This document shows positions 28,606 to 37,926 of a stretch of DNA of 64,000 nucleotides, piece after piece. The notes under the pieces were generated by a model. The model was not told where the DNA came from, did no database searches, and saw only the letters and a program-made list of their open reading frames with translations. The position numbers were made by a program, and so were the translations under genes. The DNA lies in assembly GCF_016765635.1 (NCBI RefSeq), contig NZ_JAESVD010000004.1, positions 310,001 through 374,000 of the forward strand, written 5' to 3'. Numbering within the stretch: the stretch's first letter is position 1; the number at the start of each line of letters is the position of its first letter. This DNA comes from Shewanella schlegeliana. Its GTDB lineage: Bacteria; Pseudomonadota; Gammaproteobacteria; Enterobacterales; Shewanellaceae.

Positions 28606-29095
28606 GTTTGACTCCAATTGTTTGCGACTATGTCCTTAAATCACCTAATGCAGGAAAGTGAGATATGGATGGCTTGTACCAACGCTGCCGCATATAGTTT
28701 TTACAGCGCTAAATGTTAACGACTTGTTAACCCTCGTTAAGTTATAATTTATACAATATTCACAATCAAGCTTAAAAATTACTCAATACCAGATTGACGT
28801 ATTAACTTAAAACTACATATTTGAATTAACATTCAAGAGTCAAAGAAATGACAGATCCACCTTAAATACTGAGACTTAGGAGCAGAGATTATGAAAGTGG
28901 AGATTAAGACCGCAATCAAAGTGAATACCTATGCAGAAGTAATTAGGCATTCACCACTTATAACTAAAAGCTATTACTTAGACCTAAAGTCGAACCATTG
29001 AGAATAAATTCACTCAATCCATCCAAATATTGGTTTTACCCCATTTGCTTTATCGCGCTAAAATGAGCGCTTGTTTTCATGTTGACTTATGGGCT
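28606..29095. other. 490-bp gap between collagenase and LysE genes
   Basis: Presumed promoter region of the collagenase gene at the left. The middle holds the short frame listed at 28891. A TCCAAATATTGG word and a nearby ATTTGCTTTA word (29022-29052) recur near 45893-45932. Confidence 0.5.
28891..29001 (+). CDS. Possible 36-residue small protein
   Basis: ATG at 28891 with AGGAG eight bases upstream, ending at TGA 28999-29001. The peptide begins MKVEIKTAIKVNTYAEV and ends DLKSNH. It has no signal peptide or membrane segment and no similarity that I know. The good ribosome site is the only support. Confidence 0.25.
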   Translation: MKVEIKTAIKVNTYAEVIRHSPLITKSYYLDLKSNH

Positions 29096-29689
29096 ATGGA
29101 ACTCATTTTTACCATCGCATTATTTGCATTCTCATCGGGGATCACCCCCGGACCAAACAACATCATGTTGATGTCTTCCGGGGTAAACTTTGGCGTAAAG
29201 CGAAGCATTCCTCATCTCAGCGGGATCTGTATCGGGTTTCCAGCCATGGTGCTAGCCATAGGATTAGGTCTAAGCACTGTGTTTCAAGCCTATCCACTAC
29301 TACATGTAATTATTAAGTATGTCGGGATCGCCTACTTACTGTATCTGGCTTGGCTTATCGCCAACAGCAGCACCAAGATGAATGGTAAAGAAACGGCTAG
29401 TCCACTCTCTTTTATACAAGCCGCCGCCTTTCAATGGGTTAATCCCAAAGCTTGGGTGATGGGAATTGGCGCTGTTGCCACCTTCACAACCATGAGCCAA
29501 GCGTTAGCCCCTCAAGTTATGACTATCTCTCTCGTCTTTTTTGCGGTTGCAGTCCCCAGCGCCTTTATTTGGCTAGGGTTTGGAGTTGCCTTAAAGCGAA
29601 TATTAAAGAAGCCAAAACAGCAGAAAATCTTCAATGTCACCATGGCACTCTTGCTTGTGCTATCGATCCTACCTATGATCGCGCCATAA
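29096..29689 (+). CDS. LysE/RhtB family amino acid exporter
   Basis: About 197 residues and six membrane helices, as usual for this family. The hallmark SSGITPGPNNIMLMSSGVNFG is near residue 10, and FQWVNPKAWVMGIGAVATF is near residue 120. Members export amino acids or homoserine lactone derivatives from the cytoplasm; substrate is not predictable. The ATG at 29096 (MELIFTIALF) is chosen because the upstream 22 residues of the open frame do not resemble a leader and would precede the first helix. The gene runs 20 bp ahead of DUF1415, so they may be co-transcribed. Confidence 0.9.
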   Translation: MELIFTIALFAFSSGITPGPNNIMLMSSGVNFGVKRSIPHLSGICIGFPAMVLAIGLGLSTVFQAYPLLHVIIKYVGIAYLLYLAWLIANSSTKMNGKETASPLSFIQAAAFQWVNPKAWVMGIGAVATFTTMSQALAPQVMTISLVFFAVAVPSAFIWLGFGVALKRILKKPKQQKIFNVTMALLLVLSILPMIAP

Positions 29690-29709
29690 TCCTTTAAAGA
29701 CGATAGCCC

Positions 29710-30276
29710 ATGACTCAGTTAATGGATCCAGAATTACAAGCGTACGCAACAGAAACCGAAAACTGGGTAAAGCAGGTGATTATGAAATATAACATCTGCC
29801 CTTTTGCCCGCCGTGAAGTTGAGCGCGCCAGTATCAGGTATGCCGTCATCGATGAATCACGCATGCAAGATGTGTTGCAGGCACTGATTGATGAGTGTGT
29901 TTATCTCGATGAAAATCCAGACATTGAAACGACTCTGTTTATCATGCCTCGTGGATTCGAAGGCTTCTATCTCTATTTAGACTTAGTCGATATCGCCAAC
30001 GAGCTATTGATTGAACAAGGTTATGAAGGTGAATACCAGCTCGCGAGTTTTCATCCAGACTACTGCTTTGAGGATGAGCCACAAGACTCGGCAGCGAACT
30101 ATACCAATCGCTCTCCTTATCCTACGCTACACATTATTCGCGAGGCCAGTATGGAGTTAGCCCTATCGACTTATGATGAGCCGGAAACGATCCCTGAGCG
30201 CAACATCGCCTTTGCCGAACGTAAAGGCAGCGAGTTCTTTGTAAAACTACTTGCGCACTGTAAAAAAGGTCAATAA
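29710..30276 (+). CDS. DUF1415 family protein
   Basis: A 188-residue cytoplasmic protein. It shows the DUF1415 features: an N-terminal WVKQVIMKYNICPFAR with a conserved Cys, then TLFIMPRGFEGFYLYLDLVD. The highly conserved FHPDYCFEDE-ANYTNRSPYP and the HIIREASMELA segment follow. Function is unknown; conserved Cys, His, Asp and Arg residues suggest an enzyme. It lies 20 bp after the LysE-type gene and 72 bp before the RNase H gene. Confidence 0.9.
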   Translation: MTQLMDPELQAYATETENWVKQVIMKYNICPFARREVERASIRYAVIDESRMQDVLQALIDECVYLDENPDIETTLFIMPRGFEGFYLYLDLVDIANELLIEQGYEGEYQLASFHPDYCFEDEPQDSAANYTNRSPYPTLHIIREASMELALSTYDEPETIPERNIAFAERKGSEFFVKLLAHCKKGQ

Positions 30277-30348
30277 CCCCAATTTAGTGGCTACCCCGAG
30301 CCTGCGGCAGCCAAACAATGATTAATTTAGATTTAGGACATAAGCTTC

Positions 30349-31113
30349 ATGGCTAAAAAATATTACGTGGTCTGGGCTGGACGTGAAACCGGCATTTTTA
30401 CTAGCTGGGATTACACGAAAAAACAGGTCGATAAATTTCCACAGGCCAAATATAAGTCCTTCCCCACAGAAGCTGAAGCTAAGGCAGCCTTTGCTAAGGC
30501 GCCCAGTTATAGCAGTGGCACTAAAAAGCCAACGGCAGGTGCCGCGAAAGCCAAAACAGCCGCCAAAGCCAGTGTCGATATCGATCTTAACCGCTGCGAT
30601 CTATCTATTTTTACCGACGGTGGCTGTGAACCCAACCCAGGTGAAGCGGGCTCAGGCGTCGCGGTTTATCATAATGCCCAGCTTGCCGAGCTGTATTACG
30701 GCCTTTATAACGCCAACGGCACTAACAATTCAGCCGAGCTAAATGCCCTGCATCAGGCGCTACTGATTGCCGACAAGGCGCTCAAGCAAGGGCTGACGGT
30801 GCAGATTTTAAGTGACTCCCAGTACTCGATAAACTGTATCACTAATTGGGCTTACGGCTGGAAAGCCAAAGGCTGGAAGCGACAAGTTGCTGGAGATATC
30901 AAAAACTTAGATATCATTCAGCAGTCCCATGAACTCTATGATGCGTTAAAGGATAAATTGGCGATTCAGCATGTTGCTGCTCACGTTGGCATCGAGGGCA
31001 ACGAGCTGGCCGATCGCATGTCAATTTATGCCATCGACCAAAAAGACAGTGCTTTTTGTCGTTACCCTGAGCCTATTGTACTGGCTGACATTCTTAGCCT
31101 ACGTGCAGGTTAA
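30349..31113 (+). CDS. rnhA: Ribonuclease HI with N-terminal viroplasmin domain
   Basis: A 254-residue enzyme cutting RNA in RNA-DNA hybrids. The N-terminal domain (residues 1-50: KYYVVWAGRETGIFTSWDYTKKQV) is the caulimovirus viroplasmin/RNase H hybrid-binding domain seen in eukaryotic RNase H1 and some bacteria. An Ala/Lys linker follows. The catalytic domain shows all four acidic residues: TDGGCEPNPG (Asp), NSAELNAL (Glu), LSDSQYS (Asp) and GNELADRMS (Asp), plus the His-containing loop AAHVGIEGN. E. coli RNase HI lacks the N-terminal domain, so this may be a second RNase H of the cell. Confidence 0.92.
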   Translation: MAKKYYVVWAGRETGIFTSWDYTKKQVDKFPQAKYKSFPTEAEAKAAFAKAPSYSSGTKKPTAGAAKAKTAAKASVDIDLNRCDLSIFTDGGCEPNPGEAGSGVAVYHNAQLAELYYGLYNANGTNNSAELNALHQALLIADKALKQGLTVQILSDSQYSINCITNWAYGWKAKGWKRQVAGDIKNLDIIQQSHELYDALKDKLAIQHVAAHVGIEGNELADRMSIYAIDQKDSAFCRYPEPIVLADILSLRAG

Positions 31114-31215
31114 CTCCTCAACAACCTTGCTCAAAAACGCTCGGCGACACGTTTATTAACGATTATTCCCTTGGTGAATTAGGTATAACGTGTCAGCTGT
31201 GCGACAATCGCCGCC

Positions 31216-31635
31216 ATGAAAATCTATGTCCACTTACATAAAGCCCCTATTCGCGTTATCCGTATCGGAAGACGCCGTTTTTGGCTGCGTTTAAAGCGCG
31301 ACATGTTAGTGTTGAAAGATGCGCTGTCTCAAGAGAAGCAGGAGACTAAAGATATGTTAGTCGCCTATAAGCGCTATACCTGTAGACAAGCGTCAAAGGA
31401 AGAACTGATTGAAGCGAACAAGCAATTTGCCGATCTATTAAAAGGCCTAGGTCTGGGTATGTTTGCCGTATTGCCCTTTGCGCCAATCACAATTCCACTG
31501 GTTGTGAAGCTAGGTAAGATTGTCGGCGTCGACGTGCTGCCTAGCTCGTTTAATAATATGTCTGAGCGTAAAGCTAATATCAGACGCGTTGCCAGCGAAG
31601 CAAGATTACAAGCCAGCTCTGAGCAGATAAAATAG
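31216..31635 (+). CDS. Short LETM1-like protein
   Basis: A 139-residue basic protein. Residues 1-65 are Arg/Lys-rich and helical. The central segment FADLLKGLGLGMFAVLPFAPITIPLVVKL (residues 72-100) and following VLPSSF resemble the membrane helix and LP(S)xF motif of the LETM1 domain of mitochondrial cation/proton exchange proteins. The C-terminal ribosome-binding-like half of LETM1 is missing. It probably has one membrane helix. Function is unknown, and no named bacterial family is certain. The start has no clear ribosome site. Confidence 0.55.
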   Translation: MKIYVHLHKAPIRVIRIGRRRFWLRLKRDMLVLKDALSQEKQETKDMLVAYKRYTCRQASKEELIEANKQFADLLKGLGLGMFAVLPFAPITIPLVVKLGKIVGVDVLPSSFNNMSERKANIRRVASEARLQASSEQIK

Positions 31636-31764
31636 CTGTTTCTTAAAAGCAATGCTCAGCACTGAATTGCTAAATTTCCGCCGTTAGCTTTCTCCTATAC
31701 CTATTGCCTGATACTCTACCCCCTAAGCAATCCTCATCTTTTAATAACAAAAAAGAGTCCTTAC

Positions 31765-33126
31765 ATGAGCAACCTTATTATCTCTGGTGCTTCTGGCATC
31801 CCTTTATCTATTTTTAACAGCGACACATTTGCCGCTTGGCGCGAACAACAAACGCCGCGCATTCAAAACTGGCTCAGTAATACCCAATTTAAAAGCAAAG
31901 GCGTAAGCTTAATTCCAGGCCCTGAAGGCGAGCTAGAGCAAGTGATTTTTGTCAGCGATAGCGATGACTCCTACTGGCTTTGTGGTGATTTGGTCAACCA
32001 ACTTCCAGCAGGACAATATCAACTAAATGGCGATGAGCAGCTGATAAGAACTGCGGCATTTAGCTGGGGGCTAGGCGCTTATCAGTTCGACCGTTATAAG
32101 AAGAGCGAAAAAGCGTTACCTGTACTAGTGGTGCCAACTCAGGCTCAGGCAGACGAAGCAAATAAATTTATCCGCTCGGTATCATTGGTACGCGATCTGG
32201 TTAACACCCCTGCTGCCGATATGATGCCGCAGCACTTAGGTGACATCATGATTGCCATGTCACAGGAATTCGGTGCAAGCGTCACCCAAATTGTTGGTGA
32301 TGAGCTGCTCGATCAAAACTACCCCACCATACATATGGTTGGCCGTGCCAGTGAAAACCTGCCGCGCTTAATCGATCTGACTTGGGGTGATGAGTCAGCA
32401 CCTAAGCTTACCTTAGTCGGTAAAGGTGTCTGTTTCGACTCTGGCGGCCTAGATCTGAAACCGGGCTCAGGCATGCGCTTAATGAAGAAAGATATGGGCG
32501 GCGCGGCGCACGTCATCGGTCTTGCTCAGTTGATCATGGCCCACAAACTGCCTGTGAGACTGCGAGTCTTAGTACCAGCGGTTGAAAACGCAGTATCGGC
32601 TAACGCCTTTAGACCGGGCGATGTGATCACCACACGCAAAGGCATTACCGTTGAGATCGACAACACAGACGCAGAGGGGCGTTTAGTTTTGTGTGACGCA
32701 CTAACTGAGGCTAACAGCGACAAACCAGAGCTGGTCATCGACTTTGCTACACTCACGGGCGCAATGCGTATCGCGCTAGGTACAGAGCTACCGGGTTTCT
32801 TCAGTAATGATGATGAGGTGGCAGCAGGGTTTACCGCATCGGGTCTTAAGGTCGACGATCCTGTATGGCGCATGCCACTACACAAGCCCTATATGGCGCT
32901 GACTGGCAGCGATATTGCCGATATTGCTAACTGCGCCACGACGCCATTTGGCGGTGCAATTACGGCGGCGCTTTATTTAGAGGAGTTTGTCGATAAAGAT
33001 ATCAGCTGGAGCCATTTTGATGTCATGGCCTACAATGTGCGTAAATTGCCAGGTCGACCCGTCGGCGGTGAAGCATTCGGTATTCGTGCGGTATTCGATT
33101 ACCTGCAGAATCGCTTCAAAGCCTAA
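31765..33126 (+). CDS. Leucyl aminopeptidase family protein (M17)
   Basis: A 453-residue cytoplasmic metallopeptidase that trims N-terminal residues from peptides. The M17 catalytic domain is complete: the ligand-bearing GKGVCFDSGGLDLKPGSGMR is near residue 228 and KKDMGGAAHV near residue 250. The signature NTDAEGRL is near residue 305, and FATLTGAMRIALG near residue 335. Two metal ions and the Lys and Arg of the active site are accounted for. It is shorter than PepA (about 500) and closer to PepB-like members. A terminator follows at 33150. Confidence 0.93.
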   Translation: MSNLIISGASGIPLSIFNSDTFAAWREQQTPRIQNWLSNTQFKSKGVSLIPGPEGELEQVIFVSDSDDSYWLCGDLVNQLPAGQYQLNGDEQLIRTAAFSWGLGAYQFDRYKKSEKALPVLVVPTQAQADEANKFIRSVSLVRDLVNTPAADMMPQHLGDIMIAMSQEFGASVTQIVGDELLDQNYPTIHMVGRASENLPRLIDLTWGDESAPKLTLVGKGVCFDSGGLDLKPGSGMRLMKKDMGGAAHVIGLAQLIMAHKLPVRLRVLVPAVENAVSANAFRPGDVITTRKGITVEIDNTDAEGRLVLCDALTEANSDKPELVIDFATLTGAMRIALGTELPGFFSNDDEVAAGFTASGLKVDDPVWRMPLHKPYMALTGSDIADIANCATTPFGGAITAALYLEEFVDKDISWSHFDVMAYNVRKLPGRPVGGEAFGIRAVFDYLQNRFKA

Positions 33127-33149
33127 TTAGTCTTACAAGCATACCTATC

Positions 33150-33172
33150 AAAGGCCCGCATCTCGGGCCTTT
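33150..33172 (+). terminator. Terminator after the M17 aminopeptidase gene
   Basis: AAAGGCCCG / CGGGCCTTT stem with a CATCT loop, 24 bp after the stop. Confidence 0.82.
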
Positions 33173-33395
33173 CCTAAAACACGGCATCCTATACTCGAAC
33201 GCATAGTTATTTTAGCAGCATGTGGCATTAGCAAAACTAATAAGCTCCCCTCAAAAATCTCATCTAGTTCACAATATTAATCAATCGAAGCACTGTCGCT
33301 GCTGTGATTGCGTATTCCGTCACAATCTAATATTCAATTGTAGATATTATTCATCTCCTTAGTCCAATGTCGGATTATACAAACGAGAATAAAAA

Positions 33396-34526
33396 GTGAA
33401 AAAGCTAAAATTATCTATATTAATTGGTGCGTTACTTGGCGCTCCTACGGTTGTAATGGCTGATGAATTCAAACCTTCTGTTGATTTAGGCGGTGCGGTT
33501 AAAGTTAAATATTTTGTTGATGATGCTAACGAAGCCTCTAAATCAAATGGCGGTACATTTGCATTTGACGCATTAGAGCTTGATATCGATAGTCAGATCA
33601 CTGAAAACTGGACAGCAAGTGCTAAGTACATTTTCAAGAACTCTTCAAGCAACCATTTCATCAAGTATGCTTATGCTGCATACAATGGTGTTGAAGATTG
33701 GCAGTTCCAGGGTGGTGTTATCAGCAAGCCATTCGGTAATAAGAGCTTCATCTCTCACAACTGGTGGGAAAGTATCAACTACTACATGGGCTTTGAAGAT
33801 GAATACGATCTAGGTGCTAAGGCTATCTATAGCTCAGGCAACTGGACCTCTGAAGTGGCCTTCTTCAAGAACAGTGAATACTCATCATCGGATACCCGTG
33901 GTTACGGCGCAGATGGCTTCACAGGTTCTGTTGGTGACAATACCTACAACAACGAAGAAACCAATACGTTCAACATTCGTCAATCTTACGTTCTAGACTT
34001 TGACGAGCTAACTGTTCAACTAGGTGCATCACTAGAATACGGTCAGTTATACGACGCAGTTCACGATGACCACGGTACATCGACAGCTTACGCTGTGCAC
34101 TTAGATGCTCAGTACAGCGGTTACCAGCTACAGCTACAGATGGTTGATTATGACTACGACCAGTATCAAGCGAATAAAGATGGTCTGTATGCAATGAAGA
34201 TGGGCGGCGGCGCTTATGAAGTTGCAGCTAAAGGTCAAATCTTTGCTGCCAACGTCGCTAAATCTATCGGTTATGACTGGGGTACTGTTACTCTGTATAA
34301 CGACTACAGCCACTTGACGCCAAATACCGATGTTAACGCTAACTTGAATGACTCTGTTATCAACACAACAGGTATGAGCATTGCTGTGTCTGACTTCTTT
34401 ATCTTTGTAGACCATATCTACGGTAAGAATGCAGTATGGATTGGCGGTCAGCAAGGTCTTGGTATCGAGAACCAAGATGATGATTTCCACTCTCTATTCA
34501 ACATCAGCCTTAACTACTACTTCTAG
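33396..34526 (+). CDS. Outer-membrane porin
   Basis: A 376-residue protein with a GTG start and a signal peptide cleaved after VMA (residue 22). The mature part is acidic and rich in alternating aromatic/polar residues typical of a 16-strand beta barrel. It ends with Phe (ISLNYYF), the signal for BamA insertion. Some segments (SKPFGNKSFISHNWWESIN) resemble OprP/OprO-type phosphate-selective porins, but the anion-specific arginine ladder is not evident, so a general name is safer. It has its own promoter region (269-bp gap). An inverted repeat TGTGA-N12-TCACA lies at 33303-33324. Confidence 0.82.
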   Translation: MKKLKLSILIGALLGAPTVVMADEFKPSVDLGGAVKVKYFVDDANEASKSNGGTFAFDALELDIDSQITENWTASAKYIFKNSSSNHFIKYAYAAYNGVEDWQFQGGVISKPFGNKSFISHNWWESINYYMGFEDEYDLGAKAIYSSGNWTSEVAFFKNSEYSSSDTRGYGADGFTGSVGDNTYNNEETNTFNIRQSYVLDFDELTVQLGASLEYGQLYDAVHDDHGTSTAYAVHLDAQYSGYQLQLQMVDYDYDQYQANKDGLYAMKMGGGAYEVAAKGQIFAANVAKSIGYDWGTVTLYNDYSHLTPNTDVNANLNDSVINTTGMSIAVSDFFIFVDHIYGKNAVWIGGQQGLGIENQDDDFHSLFNISLNYYF

Positions 34527-34857
34527 TTCTGACTGCTAGGCTACTTACTTTGTGAGTGGCCATCACGCAAGGCAATCATGAGTCTTATCCCCTCCTCAGC
34601 CTTGCGTGAACTTCCTGCTATCTATATCGCAATCGTCCTACTCAAATAGACTTGCCACAAACTTAAAGCGCCGCTTTGGCTCTGTTTCTGCCTCTGACAC
34701 TATAAAACTCAGTCGTAGGTAAAACTGCAGCCCCTTATAACAGAAGCCATAAAACAAACATCAGCGCTCACCTCTATCATTTATTATCTGTGCTAATCTA
34801 GGTTTAGGCGACTTAGGTTTAGTGAGCCTTACTTAAAGAGGGAGAAGCGGGGAAAAG
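34527..34857. other. 331-bp gap between porin and rof
   Basis: Holds an 11-bp inverted repeat TCACGCAAGGC / GCCTTGCGTGA (34563-34609), probably the porin transcript end, but without a T run. The strong ribosome site of rof (AGGGAG) closes the gap. I see no further feature. Confidence 0.5.
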
Positions 34858-35160
34858 ATGATCAGTTGCAATCAATACGATTATATCGAAATCGTCTGTT
34901 TATATCGCTATCCGATAGCACTCAAGCTTAAAAGCGGTGAAACCATTAACGGTATCGCCCTAGATACAACGCGTGACGCTAAAAAACGGGAGTGTATCAA
35001 ACTAACCTACCAAGACGGCCCAAATACTGGCGCTGATGTTCGTGAAGATGATGATGCCAATAACGGCCTCGCCCTAACTCAACTGATTATCCTTGATGAC
35101 ATCGCAAGCCTTCACGTCTGTATCGATAATCCACATTTTCAGTCTGTCGAATTTAATTAA
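34858..35160 (+). CDS. rof: Rof, Rho-binding antiterminator
   Basis: A 100-residue cytoplasmic protein of the Rof/YaeO family, which binds transcription terminator Rho and blocks its RNA loading. The start (CNQYDYIEIVCLYRYPIALKL) matches the CDDYDNLELACQH-type N-terminus of E. coli Rof. It continues with KSGETINGIALDTTRD, the DNA/RNA-binding Sm-like strand, and ends LIILDDIASL. A purine-rich AGGGAGAAG site precedes the ATG. Family identity is by motif; function here is inferred. Confidence 0.82.
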   Translation: MISCNQYDYIEIVCLYRYPIALKLKSGETINGIALDTTRDAKKRECIKLTYQDGPNTGADVREDDDANNGLALTQLIILDDIASLHVCIDNPHFQSVEFN

Positions 35161-35405
35161 GTTTAACTCTCTACCGATTAAAATCCAATTATCGAACCAG
35201 GGTCATAGGGATGAATTATTTACTTTGACTAAGACACGCTCTGTTCTATGCTGTCAGCATACATACAAGAATCATCAATTTGATAACTCAGCAAATCTTA
35301 GCCAGTTTTTTATAGCTTTTAACCCGCTTTTAGTTAAAGTGGCTTAGCCTAATAACTAACTCTAATAGCTAAGCAATAGACTCCATTAATAGCAGGACGC
35401 TCAAT

Positions 35406-35849
35406 ATGAAACTTGCAACTCTCCCCCTTCTAGCACTTATAACTTTTTCAACATCGTTTTCAGCAACGACTTTCGCAGAGCCCGCTTCTGCTGAAAGTGT
35501 TAAGCAACTGATGCATAAAACTGGCGCGGGTGAACTAGGGATACAAGCCATGAATCAGATGCTACCAGCCCTTAAAAACCTGATCCCTGATGCACCAGAA
35601 ACGTTTTGGAGCGACTACATGGCTGCGTTTAACCCTGATGATTTAGTGGAAATGACCGTGCCTATCTATCAGAAGTACCTGAGTGAAGAGGAAGTCCAGG
35701 CGCTAAACAGCTTCTACGACACGCCAGCAGGTAAGAAGCTCATCAAGGTTCAGCCGCTTATCATGCAAGAGTCAATGATGGCCGGTCAGCAATGGGGTCA
35801 AGCCGTTGCCCAAGATGTGATCAGCAAATACCAGATGCAAAAACACTAG
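35406..35849 (+). CDS. Exported DUF2059 protein
   Basis: A 147-residue protein with a signal peptide (cleavage near residue 25, after FAEPA). The helical mature part shows the DUF2059 core: VKQLMHKTGAG, then MTVPIYQKYLSEEEVQALNSFYDTPAGKKLIKVQP with the conserved FYxTPxGKK element. Periplasmic; function unknown. It stands alone between rof and a strong terminator at 35880. Confidence 0.88.
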   Translation: MKLATLPLLALITFSTSFSATTFAEPASAESVKQLMHKTGAGELGIQAMNQMLPALKNLIPDAPETFWSDYMAAFNPDDLVEMTVPIYQKYLSEEEVQALNSFYDTPAGKKLIKVQPLIMQESMMAGQQWGQAVAQDVISKYQMQKH

Positions 35850-35879
35850 TCACTGAGCACGCTTTAAAAATAATTGATC

Positions 35880-35909
35880 AAAAAAGAGCAGCTCAGCTGC
35901 TCTTTTTTA
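35880..35909. terminator. Bidirectional terminator after DUF2059 gene
   Basis: AAAAGAGCAGCTCAGCTGCTCTTTT is an almost perfect palindrome with A and T runs at its ends. It separates the DUF2059 gene from the convergent nucleoside transporter gene. Confidence 0.93.
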
Positions 35910-35947
35910 TACTTGAATATCCTGAAGAAAATGCAACGTCAGTTTAA

Positions 35948-37156
35948 TTACAGACTAATAAAAATGCCTGCCAGTGCTGCACTCATTAAGTTGGCAAGGG
36001 TCGCGGCAAGTACCGCCTTTAAACCCAGATTTGCCACTTCACCACGACGCTCTGGCGCCATAACACCGATACTACCAAGCTGAATAGCAATCGAGCCTAT
36101 GTTGGCAAAACCGCAAAGCGCGAAGGTAATGATCACCTGAGAGTGCATCGATAGCTGCTCTTTAACTTCGGTAAAGTCCATAAAGGCGACAAACTCATTT
36201 AAGATCAGTTTTTGGCCGATAAAGCTACCCGCCTGCATCATCTCGTTGACTGGCACACCAATTAGAAATGCCACTGGCGCAAAGATATAACCCAGCAAGC
36301 TTTGCATGGTCATGCCTTCAATATTAAACCAGTTACCCACTTGCTCAAGGCCTGCGTTAAACATGGCGATCACACTGATAAAGGCCAATAGCATAGTACC
36401 AATAGCAACCGCTACACGCATACCATTCATCGCGCCAGAGGCAAGCGCATCAATCACATTGCCGTGTTCACTCTTGCTCATATTTACTTCTTGTTGATGC
36501 TCAATATTGCTAGTCTCAGGTACCAACAGCTTTGCCATCATCAAACTAGCTGGCGCTGCCATAAAGCTCGCCGCAATCAGGTATTTAAGCTCAACGCCAA
36601 GCCCTGCATAGCCACCTAATACACTGCCTGCCACCGATGCCATACCGCCCGTCATCACCGTAAATAGCTCTGAGCGAGTCATTTTAGGTAAAAATGGCTT
36701 CACTAGCAGTGGCGATTCACCTTGGCTTAAGAAGATGTTGCCCGTAGTGACCAGTGATTCTGCGCGGCTTATGCCAAGTAGCTTTTGCAAACCACCACCA
36801 ATGATTTTTATCACCCACTGCATAATGCCGAAGTAATACAGCATCGAGATCAGCGCGCTGATAAAGATAACGAGAGGAAGTACGCGAATAGCGAACACAA
36901 AGCTATTGGTAGCAAGATCGCCAAACAGGAAATTAATCCCCTCATCGGCAAAGCTTAATACAGAAGCAACACCCTGACTCACAGAGCCTAGAATGTTTTG
37001 CCCCATAGGTACATACAGCACTAGGGCTGCTAAAGAAGCTTGCAAGGTAAATGCGCCCAGCACAGTGCGCCACTTAATGGCATGGCGATTTTCAGAGAAA
37101 ATCCAACCACAGAAAATGAGAAAAGAAATTCCGACTAAACTGATCAACAACTGCAT
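35948..37156 (-). CDS. nupC: Concentrative nucleoside transporter (NupC family)
   Basis: A 402-residue inner-membrane protein with about ten membrane segments. The CNT family features are present. They are the Gly-rich helix-turn VMTGGMASVAGSVLGGYAGLG, the SQGESPLLVKPFL loop (near residue 165), GMRVAVAIGTMLLAFISVIAMFN, and NEFVAFMDFTE. It takes up nucleosides with Na+ or H+. Substrate class cannot be read safely. It is a single gene. Confidence 0.92.
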   Translation of the reverse strand: MQLLISLVGISFLIFCGWIFSENRHAIKWRTVLGAFTLQASLAALVLYVPMGQNILGSVSQGVASVLSFADEGINFLFGDLATNSFVFAIRVLPLVIFISALISMLYYFGIMQWVIKIIGGGLQKLLGISRAESLVTTGNIFLSQGESPLLVKPFLPKMTRSELFTVMTGGMASVAGSVLGGYAGLGVELKYLIAASFMAAPASLMMAKLLVPETSNIEHQQEVNMSKSEHGNVIDALASGAMNGMRVAVAIGTMLLAFISVIAMFNAGLEQVGNWFNIEGMTMQSLLGYIFAPVAFLIGVPVNEMMQAGSFIGQKLILNEFVAFMDFTEVKEQLSMHSQVIITFALCGFANIGSIAIQLGSIGVMAPERRGEVANLGLKAVLAATLANLMSAALAGIFISL

Positions 37157-37926
37157 AATTTATCTCAATTTTTAATAGAAAGAGTTAAGTAGCAGGCGGT
37201 CGCAATTGTATAGAATATGGGGAATGCTTTAATGAAAGCGACATTTGACGTCGACTAACAAGCGTAGGAATAAACCCAGCTTTTTAGCGTCGAGCGATTT
37301 GAGTGTCCGGCCATTGATACAAGAATGAAGCACCTAAAAACTTACAAAAGTTTTGCCGGTCCAACTCCGTGGGTTAATCACTTTCCATGTAGCGGCTTGT
37401 ATTAATACCAATCAGTATAAGAAGTTGCTCTACTCAGGGCGTTTTTTGGCAAACTAATTCAAGGCGAATAACTGAAAGAATGGTTATTCTCTTGTAAAGC
37501 TGTTCAACGCAGAAGTCGGCAGCCAAAAACGCTCCAGAATGGCGAGTTTTAGCAGTTCCGATGCTGTGACTCTTAAGGAACAAGAGGGAGCTTAACCCTA
37601 GTTCAACGATGCTCTTCACTCGTTGCAAACCACATGGATGTGGTGAATGTCATTAATGCAGGAGCATTTAATTACCTTGCCTCATAACCGCTAAACTCTC
37701 GCTGAGTGACCAAATCTTTATATTGATTAGTATAAGCTGGCAGTGAACGAGACGTTCTAGCCGGAACGGAATTATACGAACCAAGATAAAGATTAAAAGC
37801 AGTTAATCTAATTTAATTACAGAATGTGCTGCCCAAGCGATCAGCCTGCGAAGATAACGAGATCTCGATCACGTAAGCGAGCAACATTCTTGATTTAAAA
37901 CGGCTCTCGGAGCGAGTGCTCCTCTG
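37157..37926. other. 770-bp intergenic region with a MITE-like element
   Basis: No gene here is supported. The right two thirds hold the element listed separately (37402-37736). The outer parts are plain sequence. Confidence 0.6.
37402..37736. repeat. MITE-like element, 335 bp
   Basis: Bounded by similar ends that are close to inverted repeats: TTAATACCAATCAGTATAAG at the left, and at the right a sequence whose reverse complement matches it in about 15 of 20 positions. The ends also share ATxAGTATAAG in direct orientation. The interior has no credible coding sequence; a 64-residue frame on the minus strand is probably spurious. Non-autonomous element size and ends fit a MITE. Confidence 0.55.

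Noticed and set aside
33303..33324. CRP site before the porin gene
   Set aside because: TGTGA and TCACA are present but 12 bp apart, not the 6 bp that CRP needs.
37434..37628. 64-residue frame inside the MITE-like element
   Set aside because: It lies within a repeat, has no ribosome site or motif and probably is not translated.
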